64,000 bases of DNA from Lentinula raphanica (Eukaryota; Basidiomycota; Agaricomycetes; Agaricales; Omphalotaceae): the NCBI GenBank assembly GCA_027919835.1, contig JANVFP010000015.1, forward strand, positions 744,001-808,000. The letters run 5' to 3'. Numbering within the stretch: the first letter of the stretch is position 1; each line of letters begins with the position of its first letter. Under the pieces are notes generated by a model. That model ran no database searches, was not told where the DNA came from, and worked only from the letters and a program-made list of their open reading frames with translations. Position numbers and translations under genes: made by a program. Shown piece after piece: positions 36,572-46,368 of the stretch.

Positions 36572-36773
36572 TTTGTGCGTATGAAAGATAGATAAAGCAA
36601 TAATGAGATGGCGATGGTGGTGGTTGAGAAAAAGGAATTCAAAAAATCAATGTCACACGTCACATATACATTTTGTGTCACACCCGTTCACTTGTTTGTT
36701 CGGGAGCCCGAGCTAGCCCGAGCCGTCTCTTCTTTCTCTTCACTGCTTCCACCACTCACTCTCTTCATTCAAT
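36572..36773. promoter_or_regulatory. Shared divergent promoter of two RS-domain genes
   Basis: Only 202 bp separate the starts of the RBM39-like gene and the SR-rich gene. The middle contains TGTCACACGTCACATATACA and TGTGTCACACCC, a repeated GTCACA word. A single region of this size probably drives both genes. Confidence 0.5.
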
Positions 36774-38013
36774 ATGCCTAAAGATAGAGGCGATAATTCT
36801 TATGGACGCTCTAGAAGTCCCAATCGCGAGTCGGAAAGAGATACTCGCAACAGATTCTCCTCAAGGCGCTCCAGATCAAGGTCTCGTTCGAGATCACCAA
36901 GGCGCTCGAACAAACATAGAGACGCGAGTGAGGAGAGAACTCATAGGGAAAGGAGAAGCCGGAGGAGTCGCAGTCGCAGTAGAAGCAGAAGCAGAAGTCC
37001 CGTCCCAAAAAGGCGTAGATATTCTACCTCACCGTCTCGTTCGCGGTCCAGGTCAAGAGATAGGTTGTTGAAGCGGAAAGGACGAGCAGACTCTGTCTCC
37101 AGTACTTCAGACTCGGAACTCGAGCGCAAAAAACGGAGGAAGAAGAAGGAAGAAAAACGAAGCAGAAGTAAAGAGAGGGAGCGAAAGGACAGAAAGGAGC
37201 GAAAACGAGAGAAGAAGGAACGCAAAGAAAAGGCAAGAGTGCTCCATCAATTGAATAACTCATTAGCTGACTTTGGCTTGTCTTGCGTAGAAGAAGAAAG
37301 GTAGCACACAACAATGGGGAAAATATGGTATCATTTCCGAGGTCGAGTATGTATCTCATTGTTCAATGTTGTCGCCCAGACTTTGCTTAATGTATATCAG
37401 TATATTCTCCAAGGCATCTGAATTCCAAACGTGGCTGGTCGAAGAGCGCAAAATCAATCCTGAAACTATATCAAAAGATCAAAATAAGAAGGAGTTTGCA
37501 AGATTCATAGAGGATTTCAACACTGGTGAGCGAATGCATTCTATCTGAAAAGAACATTATTTTGCTCATTCGGATGTAGCAACACTTCCGCACGAAAAAT
37601 ATTACAACATGGAGGCATATGAGAGGCGAATGGTTGCTCTTCGTTCGGGAGAATTCTTACCTCCGACAGATGATTATTATGATCCTTCTGCGGATATGAA
37701 GGCTCTAAGCAATGCTCACAAGAAAAAGGGTGGCACCGATAGTTCCTCATATCTCAGTAAAGAGCATTTGATGGAGCTTAGAAAAGTGCAAAATGAACGT
37801 GTAGAGGTCCGTAAACGTTTCACCAGGTTTCATGAAGAGTTACAGCGCTTTTCAAAAGTCTGCGGAAAAATCAAAAAAGAAAAAAAGAAAGGGTCTCATC
37901 GGTGCTACGTCACTCATGTCATTACACAAGCACTGTACCGTACTTTTTTTGCCTTAGAATACAATTCATCCATACCTGTCTTCTTCTTTTATGCCTCGCC
38001 GCTACTCAGATGA
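36774..38013 (+). CDS. SR-rich nuclear protein, 3' end replaced by a transposon
   Basis: The N-terminal half is Arg/Ser dipeptide-rich (RSRSRSRSRSPRRSNKHRD and similar) and then Lys/Glu-rich. The second half is an ordered, conserved-looking domain: STQQWGKYGIISEVDIFSKA, FQTWLVEERKINPETISKDQ, EFARFIEDFNTATLPHEKYY, MEAYERRMVALRSGEF and LMELRKVQNERVEVRKRF. I recognise the style of a splicing-associated protein but not a name. The intron after ERKEK may use a GC donor (GCAAGA) or GTGCTC nine bases on. At 37843 a mariner-type transposon begins inside the Leu codon region. The frame now runs into the terminal inverted repeat and stops at 38011-38013, adding about 54 foreign residues. The native ending lies beyond the element at 41140-41154. 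Confidence 0.82.
37843..37884 (+). repeat. Left terminal inverted repeat of the transposon
   Basis: These 42 bases match the complement of 41096-41137 without mismatch. The match ends where the left copy continues AAGAAAGGG and the right copy reads CACAATTG. Confidence 0.92.
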
Positions 38014-39046
38014 TCTGAAGGCCAGAGCGGTCATACTCTACTTCGATTATCAGCTCACTGTACACAAAATTTGCAAGTATCTTGGTATCAAAAAAACTCT
38101 TGTTTACAAGCTCATCAATCAATACGAGTCTGGTGTAATTCAAACCCGGCGTAAATCTTCTGGCTGTCCACGAACTCTCAACAGGATTGACGAAGCTTAT
38201 ATCTCTTCTCTCATCAAACACAAACCATGTCTTTATCTCGATGAAATCCAAGAAGCTCTGTTGCAAGCACAAGACATCCAAACATCAATTCCACTTCTTT
38301 GTCGCACTCTACGAAATCTCAAATTCACTCGCAAAGTCTGTTCCGTAAAAGCTTTAGAACGGAACGAAAATCAGCGAGCATATTTTATGCTTCACATGGC
38401 CCGACTTGCACCTCGTCTGGACATGCTTATGTTCATTGATGAAGCTGCTCGGAATCGGCGAACTTCTTACAGAAAGTATGGGCGAGCACTCCAAGGAAGC
38501 AGATGTATTCAGAGGCGGCCTTTTGTTCGAGGCCACCGGGTATCTATACTTCCTGCGCTTACGATTGATGGAATTATTGGTTACGATATCATTCCGGGCT
38601 CAGTATCTACCAAGAAATTCATGAAATTTCTTGAGCGACATGTCGTGAGTCTTTCTCAGTCATATGTTGTCTTTACTCAAATTTTTCCTCTTTAGATACC
38701 TTACACAACTCCTTATCCTGGTCCCAGAAGTGTAATTGTGATGGATAACTGTAGCATTCACCATGCTGAGGAGGTTCGTGAACTTATCGAAGATCAGGCA
38801 TGTATGTCTTTCATAATTATCGTAATTATATGTGAGATTCTGATTCGAGTGACTCTAGTATGCAAACTTGTCTTCCTTCCGCCATATTCCCCAGATCTGA
38901 ATCCAATTGAACAAGCTTTCTCTTCGATAAAGGCATTTTTACGCCGACATTCACAAGACTACTCAAATGTAATCATCGATGAAGCATGTAGAAGTATCAC
39001 TGGTTCAAAAGCTTGGGGTTATTTCAGTGCATCGGGCTACATATGA
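37991..39046 (+). CDS. Tc1/mariner-superfamily DDE transposase
   Basis: Three exons are joined by a phase-0 intron (about 38647-38695, GTGAGT...TTTAG) and a second intron (about 38802-38859). The N-terminus is a helix-turn-helix domain ([40 protein letters not shown]). The catalytic core shows [20 protein letters not shown] (first Asp), [12 protein letters not shown] (second Asp) and [20 protein letters not shown] (Glu), with 35 residues between the second Asp and the Glu. SPDLNPIE is the family hallmark. Length near 315 residues is normal. No stop or frameshift breaks the reading, so the enzyme may be functional. It would cut at the 42-bp repeats and integrate at TA. Confidence 0.92.
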
Positions 39047-39176
39047 TAAAGAACGTCTTACAAATAGAATGTACATAGTGTTCAGCTGTCGGAATGAGTA
39101 CAGAATTACTCTACATATGATAAAGAACGTGTTATGAATAGCATGTAGTGTCTAATTATCAACGGAATAAGTACAG
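39037..39176 (+). repeat. Imperfect 67-bp tandem duplication at the transposase 3' end
   Basis: Copy 1 (39037-39103) and copy 2 (39111-39176) both run from CTACATATGATAAAGAACGT to GTACAG with scattered differences. Copy 1 includes the transposase stop codon, so the duplication arose from the end of the gene. Confidence 0.75.
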
Positions 39177-39280
39177 TCCACAAAGCAGTTATAGCCTGAC
39201 ACCCAGGATTGAGCGCTCAACAGCCATGATACAGGATAATAGTGATTCAACAATGTATAGCAAAAGCAGCAGACATATCA

Positions 39281-40981
39281 TTAGGAGTCCATATCTTCAT
39301 TGAGGATAGCAGCATAACCACGAGGAACAGGCAAAAAAGAATTAGTAGCATCTGAGAAAAAGAACCAGTCACAGTCATCGTTGTCGTCGTCGAACCCATT
39401 AGTCTCACCAAGGGTACCCATGTAGCGTGCAGCACCAGAGCCATCCTTCCAACGCTTCTCAAACTGAACACGAGGTTTCTTTGACGGTCCCGGAAACGTA
39501 TCATCTGCAATGTCGAGTTTGCGTTTGGCTAGTGGACCATTCCACCAAATTGGTGCCTCCCGCTTCAATCGGATAGCATCTCCCGGTGTAAGACCTAGTG
39601 CTGTTAGAGCATCGTCACTGACGAGGTCAAGGATATCGGGACCATATCCGGCCTTTTCCAGTACAGCACGATGCAGGGTGGCGTAAGGAATGCCAAGATT
39701 CTTCTCGGCATGCTCGAGGAAACGAGGAAGTTTGGATGGACTATTCCGGATGGGGGAGCTCGAGGGTCCAGGCGCAACAGGTGTGCGAGGTTGAGAATAT
39801 GAGCGAGACTTGGAGTGAGAGTATGAGCGAGAACGAGAACGAGAGCGAGAATGAGAGCGAGAGCGCGAACGAGAATTATGAGAGCAATTTGAAGTGAAGT
39901 TGGAAATTGCAGAAAGAAACGACGTTACAGAGCCAAGCACAGAATCATCAGTTGGTGGAGATCCACTGTGATTAGCACGTCCACGATGGTCACTATGTGT
40001 GAGACGAGGAAGAGGCTTGAAAAGGACATCATTTGGAGGTGGTTTGTCAAACGTAGCGGTTTTGGCCATCTGTAAACAAGATAAGTACTAGACCAAGAAT
40101 AGAACTGACAAAAGATAACCTACAATAGCTCGTACCCATATTTCAATAGCAATATTAGAGAGTCGGACAGGTATACCAGTAGTAGAGTCCTTGTAAGTGT
40201 ATGAATTATCGGAAGTATTCTTGTAGCGCTTGTCCAATTCACGAAGAATCTTGGCTTCACGGTGTTGCTCAGGAGTCAGACCATCTTCATCATCCTGAAA
40301 ATTTATCAAAATGAGGTTCTAAAACATGGAAGTAGAGTGAACACACCTCGTCTTCCTGTGCACTGTCGGCATGGTCTGAGTTATCACTCTCCGATGATTC
40401 GTTGTCCCGATCAACCGCTGCCCCTGTACCACTCTTCGACCTCTTTTTCAATTTCTTGAGAAAAGTGAGTTGAAGATCTTGTAAAGTCACAGGAATATGA
40501 CGATACCTTTGCATGCGTATCGACTTGCATCATGTCGATGTATAGGGTGAGGTCTTTCGTTGGCTGTCCTTTGATAACTTTTGAGGCGATCTCAAGATAT
40601 TCAGTTGCATTTTCAATATCTGTAGCATCACGAGCTCTGAAAGAACATGGTAAGAGATTACTTATACTGCGGGCAAAATGGGTACACGTACTTCTGTGGT
40701 GGAACATGGATTTTCAAAGGGAAAACACGGTTCTCTGACACCCTGTAGATTCCTTCGAGCTTGAATTTCTCTAGTATACGGTTCAGGAGCAGGAGATAAT
40801 TTTCCTCGGACTCAAAAAAAGTGAATTGGATGGCCTTGTTCTTGGGTTTGTCCTTCTTCGTCACTGTCTTCTTTTTGATTCCTTTTCCAGTGACAAAAGT
40901 GGTATATGTGGTAAGTTGTAAGTTGAGAGAGGCTTCAAAAGAAGATGGTTGATTATCGTCAACAGACTCGGAGGAGGGCAT
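39281..40981 (-). CDS. Transposon-borne accessory protein with SR tract and SAM-like segment
   Basis: Five exons start at ATG 40981 (MPSSESVDDNQPSSFEASLN) and end LNEDMDS. Joined text includes FTFFESEENYLLLLNRILEK, YRVSENRVFPLKIHVPPQK, KDLTLYIDMMQVDTHAK, an acidic NESSESDNSDHADSAQEDE, and LTPEQHREAKILRELDKRYK. Then come a run of about 30 SR/SY/SH residues and ILDLVSDDALTALGLTPGDA followed by IRLKREAPIWWNGP. The last part has the helix pattern and G-x-T-x-G-D-x-x-R-L end of a SAM-like domain. Similar hypothetical proteins are, to my knowledge, common in Agaricomycete genomes, but I cannot name a function. Its place between the inverted repeats makes it cargo or a transposition helper. Confidence 0.75.
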
Positions 40982-41095
40982 ATTGTACAGTGGAAGACCA
41001 AATCAACAAAGGAATACGACGTGGCGACGCTGTACATTACAGTTCACACGCACGCATGTGATGCCGTTGACTCTGACGTATCGGCGGCAATTGTG

Positions 41096-41137
41096 TTTTT
41101 CTTTTTTGATTTTTCCGCAGACTTTTGAAAAGCGCTG
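41096..41137 (-). repeat. Right terminal inverted repeat of the transposon
   Basis: Reverse complement of 37843-37884, identical over 42 bases, followed by the TA target duplicate at 41138-41139. Confidence 0.92.
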
Positions 41138-41139
41138 TA

Positions 41140-41154
41140 ACTGATTCACTTTAG
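41140..41154 (+). other. Severed native 3' end of the SR-rich gene
   Basis: Placed directly after the left flank (ending GAG TTA at 37842), these bases read ACT GAT TCA CTT TAG, that is TDSL and a stop, in the frame of the SR-rich gene. The insertion therefore sits four codons before the native stop. The following bases up to about 41400 would be the original 3' UTR. Confidence 0.8.
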
Positions 41155-41439
41155 GCTGGAAAAATGAAGCTGCTCGGCATGGACATCAAGCAGAATATGG
41201 GTGTCAGAATGGATGGGACTGTGTTCGATGACTGAACAGATAGGTCCAGATACAGTAATACCAAGATACTGTACTCGCTGTACTATGTATATACTTTGGC
41301 TATACTTTTGAACTTCAAAATATTTGTTGTTGGAGTGACGTCAGAACGCGTTACACTGCAATGTCACTGCCTCTTCCCCTCTCTTCCCCGCCGCTGCTTC
41401 ACAACTTTTACATCGTCTTCCACGTTCCTCTGACTTACA

Positions 41440-43278
41440 ATGGTGGACTTAGTCGTTCTTGGCGCAACTGGTGTTACAGGTCGACAAGTAACGCTCTACT
41501 TGAATGCTCATCCCCAAGGCTCTCGATTCACATTCGCAATAGCCGGAAGATCCAGAAGGAAGCTTGGTACGTCTCATCATATTTCAACTTCGACAAACAA
41601 CGTGCTGGTTGTGAGTCTCATATCTTCCCTCTCGAAACAGACGACCTCGTATCGGACTTGTCTTTGCCAAAATCCATACCGGTTCACGTCGTGGACGTAA
41701 CAGATTTCGACCAGGTTGAAGCACTAGTCAAAACTTCTAAAATAGTACTCAATACCGTTGGTCCCTTCGCAAAATGGGGGCCTCCTGTTGTCCGGTAAAT
41801 TCTAAAACTATCTAACCCCGTCGAAGTTATTGAACATGAACGTTTGAACAGTGCGTGTGCTCGTAATGGTGTGCAGTCAGTATGCATTTGACCGCTTTTG
41901 AAGTTCTCATCTCACATCTATTCTTAGCTACGTAGATCTCACAGGAGAGCAGCTATTCGTTAGAGACATCATAGAGAGGTGTGTTGTCAACACATCATAT
42001 CATAAGTATGCGGTCTGACCATTAACATTCTAGATACGATTATGTCGCTACCAAGACTGGATCCATCATTGTACCTTCATGCGGACTAGACTCCCTTCCT
42101 GCCGACATTGCAGTACACCTAGCTAACAATGCTTTGAAACTACTCTCCGAAGACACCACTTCACCTTTGCAAATTGACACATCAACCTCTTCGTATGACT
42201 TGCACGGTGTCACCTCAAACGGCACGATCTCAACCATAGTCCTAACACTAGGAAGTACTCCCAAGCACAAACTCGTGGAATCACTACGAGACCATTACCT
42301 CAGTCCAGGTGTGTTGCTTTTCGTCCGTTTTGATGTGCCCCGGGTTAATGATTCACTGTTCTGGTTAGTTTCTGGGAGACCGTCACCACGTCCGCGTCTA
42401 AAATATGCTATGACGATACCTAGCACACGAGATGTGCTGGTTGGGGGCTACTTCGTCATGACCGGCTCAAATAGGTCAATTGTGCAACGTTCTTGGGGCC
42501 TCCTAGGTATTTTTCATAGCTCCAGCTATGAGGGAAGTTCAAGCTGACTAGACTTTATTCTTAGAATGGAACTTTTTGAATGGCAAATCAGCTGAAGCCA
42601 ACTCTCAGCGTTATGGACCTATCATTTATGATGAATTTTTGTGTCAGAGAAATACGTTCAGAGGCATTCTCTTAACTCTGATGCTACTTGTCGGGTTCAC
42701 CTTGATGACTTTGCCTCCGGTAACTATTATGATTCTGATGTTGCTCGCCTCACTTAATATCTTCCTGTACAGGTGAGATGGATTGCAGGGAGATTAGGCG
42801 TGAAAGAGACAAGTAAAAATCTTGACAAGTTCGTACCCGCTATCATGATTGTGTGCCGTCGCTGATCTCTGACTGGTGGCACCTGGTGGCACTCGTACAG
42901 ACAACTTCAAGACGGGAGCATGCGCGTCATCAATGTGACCTCCTCTTTACCTTCATCGTCGTTCCCAAAACCTGTGAAGGTGGAAACCGTCATTTCTGCG
43001 AAGGGTGATCCTGGATACTACCTTTCGCCAAGTACGTATTGTATATCTCCATAGATCGTTCAAGCACTGAATTTTGTCGTTCAGTCATGATGGCAGAAAG
43101 CGCTCTTGCCTTGCTGTTGAACACGGAAGAGTTACCTCCACTGGCAAAGCAGGGAGGTGTGCTTACTCCAGCCATAGCATTAGGCGATGCTGTTGTCAAA
43201 CGACTCCAGGAATATGCCAACTTCGATATAACATGCGAGGTCATTGAGGGTGATGCAGAAAGCCGCAAGTCGATATAA
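41440..43278 (+). CDS. Saccharopine dehydrogenase-like oxidoreductase (SCCPDH type)
   Basis: The start MVDLVVLGATGVTGRQVTLY contains the Rossmann nucleotide-binding G-x-x-G-x-x-G, followed by LNAHPQGSRFTFAIAGRSRR. VLNTVGPFAKWGPPVVRACA, HYVDLTGEQLFVRDIIERYD and IIVPSCGLDSLPADIAVHLA match the SCCPDH/trans-acting enoyl reductase group. A hydrophobic segment (GILLTLMLLVGFTLMTLPP) and PGYYLSPIMMAESALALLLN lie further on. A 24-nt exon (ACARNGVH) is used. Near 42850 the frame closes only with a 48-nt intron from GTGCCG to TACAG (about 42861-42908). The text before it (FVPAIMIV) departs from what I expect of the family, so this junction is uncertain. Probably on lipid droplets or membranes; substrate unknown. 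Confidence 0.82.
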
Positions 43279-43859
43279 GTAGGAGGGTATAAATGACCAG
43301 GTTCCAAACTAGTACTTAGGACAAGATGTCACTGGGTTAGCTGCCTTTGCAGCTCTTGTTTTCGTACTGGGATCGGTCTTCGAATTTGGTGAATATGTTA
43401 AATTTAAAGCTTAGCATATGGATCTTACTGCTGTGCCACAACCACGACAAGTGTTTATTGATGAGGAAAACAATGGGTACCTATGAATTCAAGACCCCAA
43501 CTTGAGCTTGAGCCCTTGTCAATAAAGGGAAGGTATGCATGATGACGAAGAGGCCCTACTGTTACCCTCAAAGAGTTACTGCCTCAACCTTCTATTCTGT
43601 CCCTCTTTATGTGTATCACATATTCACGAGCAAGGGTTCAACGTTCAGCCACCCAAAGGCAGCGCTTTCACATCTCCAGTTTAAATATACAGTATCATAC
43701 TCGCAAAAATAAATATTACACTTTCCAGTAAATGATTATCTCGGGACGAAACGAAATTAGGAAGAGCCTTCAACCTCATGCGCCGAAGAGACCGTACAAA
43801 ACGAAGTTTTCAAGCATTGACATGCGTGTATATGTCTTACGGTTCAACGAATTTGTCGA
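43279..43859. other. Intergenic region, convergent with Kex2-repeat gene 1
   Basis: About 580 bp between two 3' ends. AATAAA-type signals occur on the plus strand (about 43708). No gene seen. Confidence 0.4.
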
Positions 43860-44742
43860 TCAGAGGGCCCGCTCATAGATGATAACGCCACCTAATGATG
43901 GATGCAAAAATTTAACCGTTAGTGAGAAGATTCTAAACTCCCGCTCACCATTGGGAGCCGTTACAGGATCACTAGCTGGAATTTGCCTCTTGTCATAGGG
44001 TACAATAACGCCTTCATATAAAACACATCAACGCCCCCTTCAATGGTAAACAATCAGAGGACCGAACATCTTTCACTCACCATTCGGAGATTTAACGGGT
44101 TCTTCGACGGGAATTTGCCTCTTGTCATAGGGTACAATGACGCCTTCAAATAAAAACACATCAACGCCCCCCTTCAGCTGAAAACAATCAGAAAATGAAA
44201 CATCTTCCACTCACCATTCGGAGATTTAACGGGTTGTTCAACTGGAATTTGCCTCTTGCCGTAGGGCTCGACAACGCCTTCAATGGAAATATTCTCAGAG
44301 GCTAGTACTATCATCCCAAACTCGAGAAAACACCTACCACCTGGTGTTTGCGTACCTTGCTCTGCAGGAGTTTGTCTCTTGACATAGGGTATAATACCAC
44401 CTGCAAAATGATTCTTAGAGTTATGACTGTCAAGCACGACAAGGCAACCACCAACCGTTAGGGTTGCTGACAGGTTGCTCCACAGGAATTTGCCTTGCGA
44501 AGAGGCCGTGATTATCTGGAAATTTGGGAGAGTCCGATATACCCATTGTAAGTATTCTTTTCAGAGTTTAGAGACTGAGGGATTGCAAACCATCTTTGAC
44601 CTGCGAGAAAGAGATATGTGTTTAGGTTCACCATAATCATAGATAGCGCGCAGTCAAAGGGTCTTACAGGTACAGGAGAGGCAGTCACCACGCCAATCAG
44701 AACAAACGCCAGGAAGGCACAGACAATTGTACGAAGAGACAT
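43860..44742 (-). CDS. Secreted Kex2-processed repeat peptide precursor 1
   Basis: Eight exons encode about 147 residues. Exon 1 (44742-44668) is a signal peptide, MSLRTIVCAFLAFVLIGVV plus TASPVP. A short exon 2 (44600-44576) follows; its donor is weak and an alternative exists in the same phase. Then come repeat units: QIPVEQPVSNPNG-GIIPYVKR, QTPAEQGTQTPGG-VVEPYGKR, QIPVEQPVKSPNG-VIVPYDKR, QIPVEEPVKSPNG-VIVPYDKR and QIPASDPVTAPNG-GVIIYERAL. Each unit begins with Gln right after KR (AR for the first), the Kex2 site. Exons 4-7 (44400-44338, 44277-44215, 44143-44081, 44011-43949) are exactly 63 nt. Every intron between repeats is phase 1 inside the Gly codon. Mature products would be 19-21-mers, possibly with pyroglutamate ends after trimming. 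No known family was recognised. Confidence 0.82.
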
Positions 44743-46368
44743 CTTGGAGTTTCGACGAGCTGGGTCACAGAACGTATAACTTTGAGAATGTTATTTGGGT
44801 CTAGACAAGGATAGATCATGAGCAAACGAGCAGCGTAGTAAGTAGGTTCGCAGAGCTGAGCCCACCTAGGAAAAAAGAGGAGAAAAATTCGAGTGAAGAA
44901 AACCGACAGTGGAAACAACCTGGTTTAAAAGGGGAGACGAATGTGTACGATCTACCTGAAAAGTGTTAGTAGTTACATCGCCCCAGATGTTGAAACTCCA
45001 AACCAAGTATCCCTCCCTCATATCACCTTTTGAGAGTGAATTCAACAACGACGACTGAAGTCTGAGTCACACTACACAGGTTAAATGGTTTGCTGGAAAG
45101 ACCATACATGAAAGAGAGCAGTACTGCCCTCTGCAAATTGCGCAGATCTGATCCAGCTAGTGTCGCTGGTGGCGGATTAGCAGAAACTCAAAAGCGGGCC
45201 AGCAATAGCCAGCAATCCTGTGAGGGTGGAAACCATCGAATATTGCTTTACCTGGGGGCACAGGGCTACTTGAACAGTTTTTCTCTGTTATTCTGCTGTG
45301 AAATGCCAAAGGCTCGAACACTTGGATCCCGAGGCACCAGGTGTAAAGTTAGCGAAAGATATAAAGTCAATTAGAGTGTTATATCATCTTTCATGGCGGT
45401 TTTGGCTGTGCCCCAGAATTGATGCCGGAGTGTACTGGGCGGGTGTCGTCGGATGTGGCACTCGAGCGCTTTTGAAATACTCGTTGACTCGAGCGTCTAT
45501 ATATACCACTTTCTGTCAGTCATCGCGCGACGCGAACTCGTGAGTCGTTACTCTGGTATCAACGTACCCCGGTGGGGTCCAACACCTTGCTTCTGAGACT
45601 GCATGCATACTGATCCAAGCGACGAAAGTGTTGTACGCGATGAAAATGTTCGAAGCGACAAAAACGTTCTAAGCGACTCCAATGAAAGTGTTCCATATAT
45701 AGGTGACCAAGCAATGAACTGATCTCAAGCGAGGAGAGGTGACTGCTGGGTGATTGATACAGCCACTGCGGGTCAAGCAAAGTGAAGAAGCAGGAAGAAG
45801 CTTGAAAATTGAAGACAAAAACCTACAAAAACATAGTCTTTTAGAACTACATTGTCAATTTGGGCATGAGGAAGAGGCCCGAGGTTGAGATCAATAAGTG
45901 CCAAAGCATCCAAGCAAACGAGCACGACCAGAGTACAACCGACACATGGTTGACAACCGAGACGATTCACAAATGTCAAGCCTTGAAGCGAGAGAAGTTG
46001 CAAGCGACAAAACAAGTAGCAAGCGACGAAGTACAAGCGGCGAAATTTGCAAGTGCTAAGAAATAATCGCGTAGAGCAGAAATCATCTGAGATAGAGGCT
46101 TGAAAAGGGAGAAGAGGTGCGAAAGATGGAAAAGAAACACCAAAGAAGGGAATTTTGCACGGGCGCTTGAGGTCATGGACGGGCAATGACCATTGCAAGC
46201 AAGGTGAAGAGGATTCACACCACTTTTATTGATCCCTCAACTTCCTAGTGAAGACAACCGGTGCACGACTACGGTAAACAGAGAACGAACTAGCCGTTAT
46301 TCATGTTTTGTAGAATTGTCGAAAATGTCCTTCCAGTCATAACCTCCTTCACTATCAAAAGCAGATAA
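44743..46368. other. Intergenic region between the two Kex2-repeat genes
   Basis: About 1.6 kb containing the promoter of precursor gene 1 and the 3' flank of gene 2. A TATATATA string lies near 45499. ORFs here give no family text and no dibasic repeats. A degenerate short-repeat patch (AAGCGA words) occupies about 45617-46055. Confidence 0.4.
45617..46055. repeat. Degenerate AAGCGA-type short repeats
   Basis: Words such as AAGCGACGAAA, AAGCGACAAAA, AAGCGACTCC, AAGCGACGAAG and AAGCGGCGAAA recur in two clusters (about 45617-45680 and 45985-46045). Spacing is irregular, so this is a loose array and not a clean satellite. Its role is unknown. Confidence 0.45.

Larger units (their letters stand above)
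37843..41137. mobile_element. Tc1/mariner-type DNA transposon with accessory gene (3295 bp)
   Basis: The ends are perfect 42-bp inverted repeats that begin CAGCGCTTTTCAAAAGTCTG. Both ends are flanked by TA (37841-37842 and 41138-41139), the Tc1/mariner target duplication. Inside are a DDE transposase on the plus strand (37991-39046) and a multi-exon gene on the minus strand (40981-39281), facing each other. Both genes lie wholly between the repeats. Perfect repeats, an intact TA duplication and open frames indicate a recent and possibly still active copy. It sits in the coding end of the SR-rich gene. Confidence 0.9.
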
